From the NCBI GenBank assembly GCA_030917105.1, contig JAUPVI010000067.1, positions 1-5,828 on the forward strand: DNA of 5,828 nucleotides. The letters run 5' to 3'. Numbering within the stretch: position 1 is the stretch's first letter; each line of letters starts with the position of its first letter. The DNA comes from Candidatus Babelota bacterium. Its GTDB lineage: Bacteria > Babelota > Babeliae > Babelales > JAUPTZ01. The notes below the pieces were generated by a model. That model worked only from the letters and a program-made list of their open reading frames with translations. It was not told the origin of the DNA and did not search any database. Below, piece after piece: positions 5,260 to 5,828 of this stretch. A program made the translations under genes and the position numbers.

Positions 5260-5828
5260 ATGCAAGAAATAAAGAAGACTACAGCTAGCGTTCAAGATGG
5301 GGAGGCTCGTAAAAAAGCTCTTGAAGTTGTCTTTGCTCAAATCGATAAAGCGTTTGGCAAAGGATCGGTGATGCTTTTTGGGCAAAAGGAACATCAGAAA
5401 ATTGATGTGGTCTCTACCGGATCACTCTTAATTGATGAGGCTCTTGGTTGTGGTGGCTTACCGCGAGGCCGGATTATTGAAGTTTTTGGACCGGAAGCGT
5501 CAGGCAAGACAACTATTACTCTTCAGGCTATTGCTCAGACTCAGCGCATGGGTGGTACGTGTGCCTTTATTGATGCTGAGCATGCTATTGATCCTTCATA
5601 CGCAGCATCCATAGGGGTAAACGTAAATGATTTAATCATTTCGCAGCCAGATCATGGTGAGCAGGCTCTTGAGATTACTGAAATGTTGTTGCGCTCCGGA
5701 GCAATTGACATGATAGTGGTTGACTCCGTTGCGGCCTTGGTCCCAAAAGCGGAACTTGAAGGAGAAATGGGAGATTCGCATATGGGTCTTCAGGCTCGCC
5801 TGATGTCCCAAGCGCTTCGAAAGCTAAC
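5260..5828 (+). CDS. recA: Recombinase RecA, N-terminal part (cut by window edge)
   Basis: About 189 residues of RecA are present. RecA is the ATP-dependent strand-exchange protein that forms filaments on single-stranded DNA and triggers LexA cleavage where an SOS system exists. Residues from about 18 match the family: ALEVVFAQIDKAFGKGSVM, then STGSLLIDEALGCGGLPRGRI, Walker A GPEASGKT (77-84), FIDAEHAIDP, SQPDHGEQALEI, Walker B IVVDSVAAL with D155, and EGEMGDSHMGLQARLMSQALRK at the edge. The N-terminus is about ten residues longer than in E. coli. Walker A carries Ala where E. coli has Ser (GPESSGKT), and PDHGEQ replaces PDTGEQ. It follows ppiD by 37 nt with no terminator visible, so the two are probably co-transcribed. 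I saw no known LexA box upstream. Confidence 0.98.
   Translation, partial: MQEIKKTTASVQDGEARKKALEVVFAQIDKAFGKGSVMLFGQKEHQKIDVVSTGSLLIDEALGCGGLPRGRIIEVFGPEASGKTTITLQAIAQTQRMGGTCAFIDAEHAIDPSYAASIGVNVNDLIISQPDHGEQALEITEMLLRSGAIDMIVVDSVAALVPKAELEGEMGDSHMGLQARLMSQALRKL

Overview
The window looks like chromosomal housekeeping DNA from a diderm (Gram-negative-type) bacterium. The reasons are a CarD-family RNA polymerase regulator, a bacterial MiaA, a membrane-anchored PpiD-like periplasmic folding protein and a standard bacterial RecA. No plasmid, phage, IS, CRISPR or rRNA/tRNA signature is visible. The lineage cannot be fixed from the sequence alone. A little-studied lineage such as Dependentiae is possible, but that is a guess.

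Layout, left to right. (1) Positions 1-1171, minus strand: the N-terminal ~390 residues of a polytopic membrane protein that resembles Wzx/MATE-type (MOP superfamily) flippases and runs off the left edge. (2) Positions 1172-1428: a divergent intergenic region with a strong hairpin that has no gene upstream to terminate, and a probable carD promoter. (3) Positions 1429-2884, plus strand: carD and miaA, overlapping by 26 nt and so probably translationally linked. (4) Positions 2885-3263: a 379-nt gap with only a doubtful small ORF, a stem-loop, and a good sigma70-type promoter within a dyad. (5) Positions 3264-5222, plus strand: a 652-residue PpiD-like parvulin chaperone starting at GTG behind a GGAGG site. 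(6) Positions 5260-5828, plus strand: the first ~189 residues of recA, 37 nt behind ppiD and preceded by a perfect 12-bp tandem repeat.

Functionally, carD-miaA joins transcription-initiation control with tRNA A37 modification. The ppiD-recA pair joins envelope protein folding with recombination and DNA repair. These look like co-expressed housekeeping genes rather than one pathway. I see no strong candidate for a new multi-gene system. The items most worth checking are the repeats that contain the stop codons of miaA and ppiD, the dyad around the ppiD promoter, the orphan hairpin before carD, and sequence departures in MiaA, PpiD and RecA.
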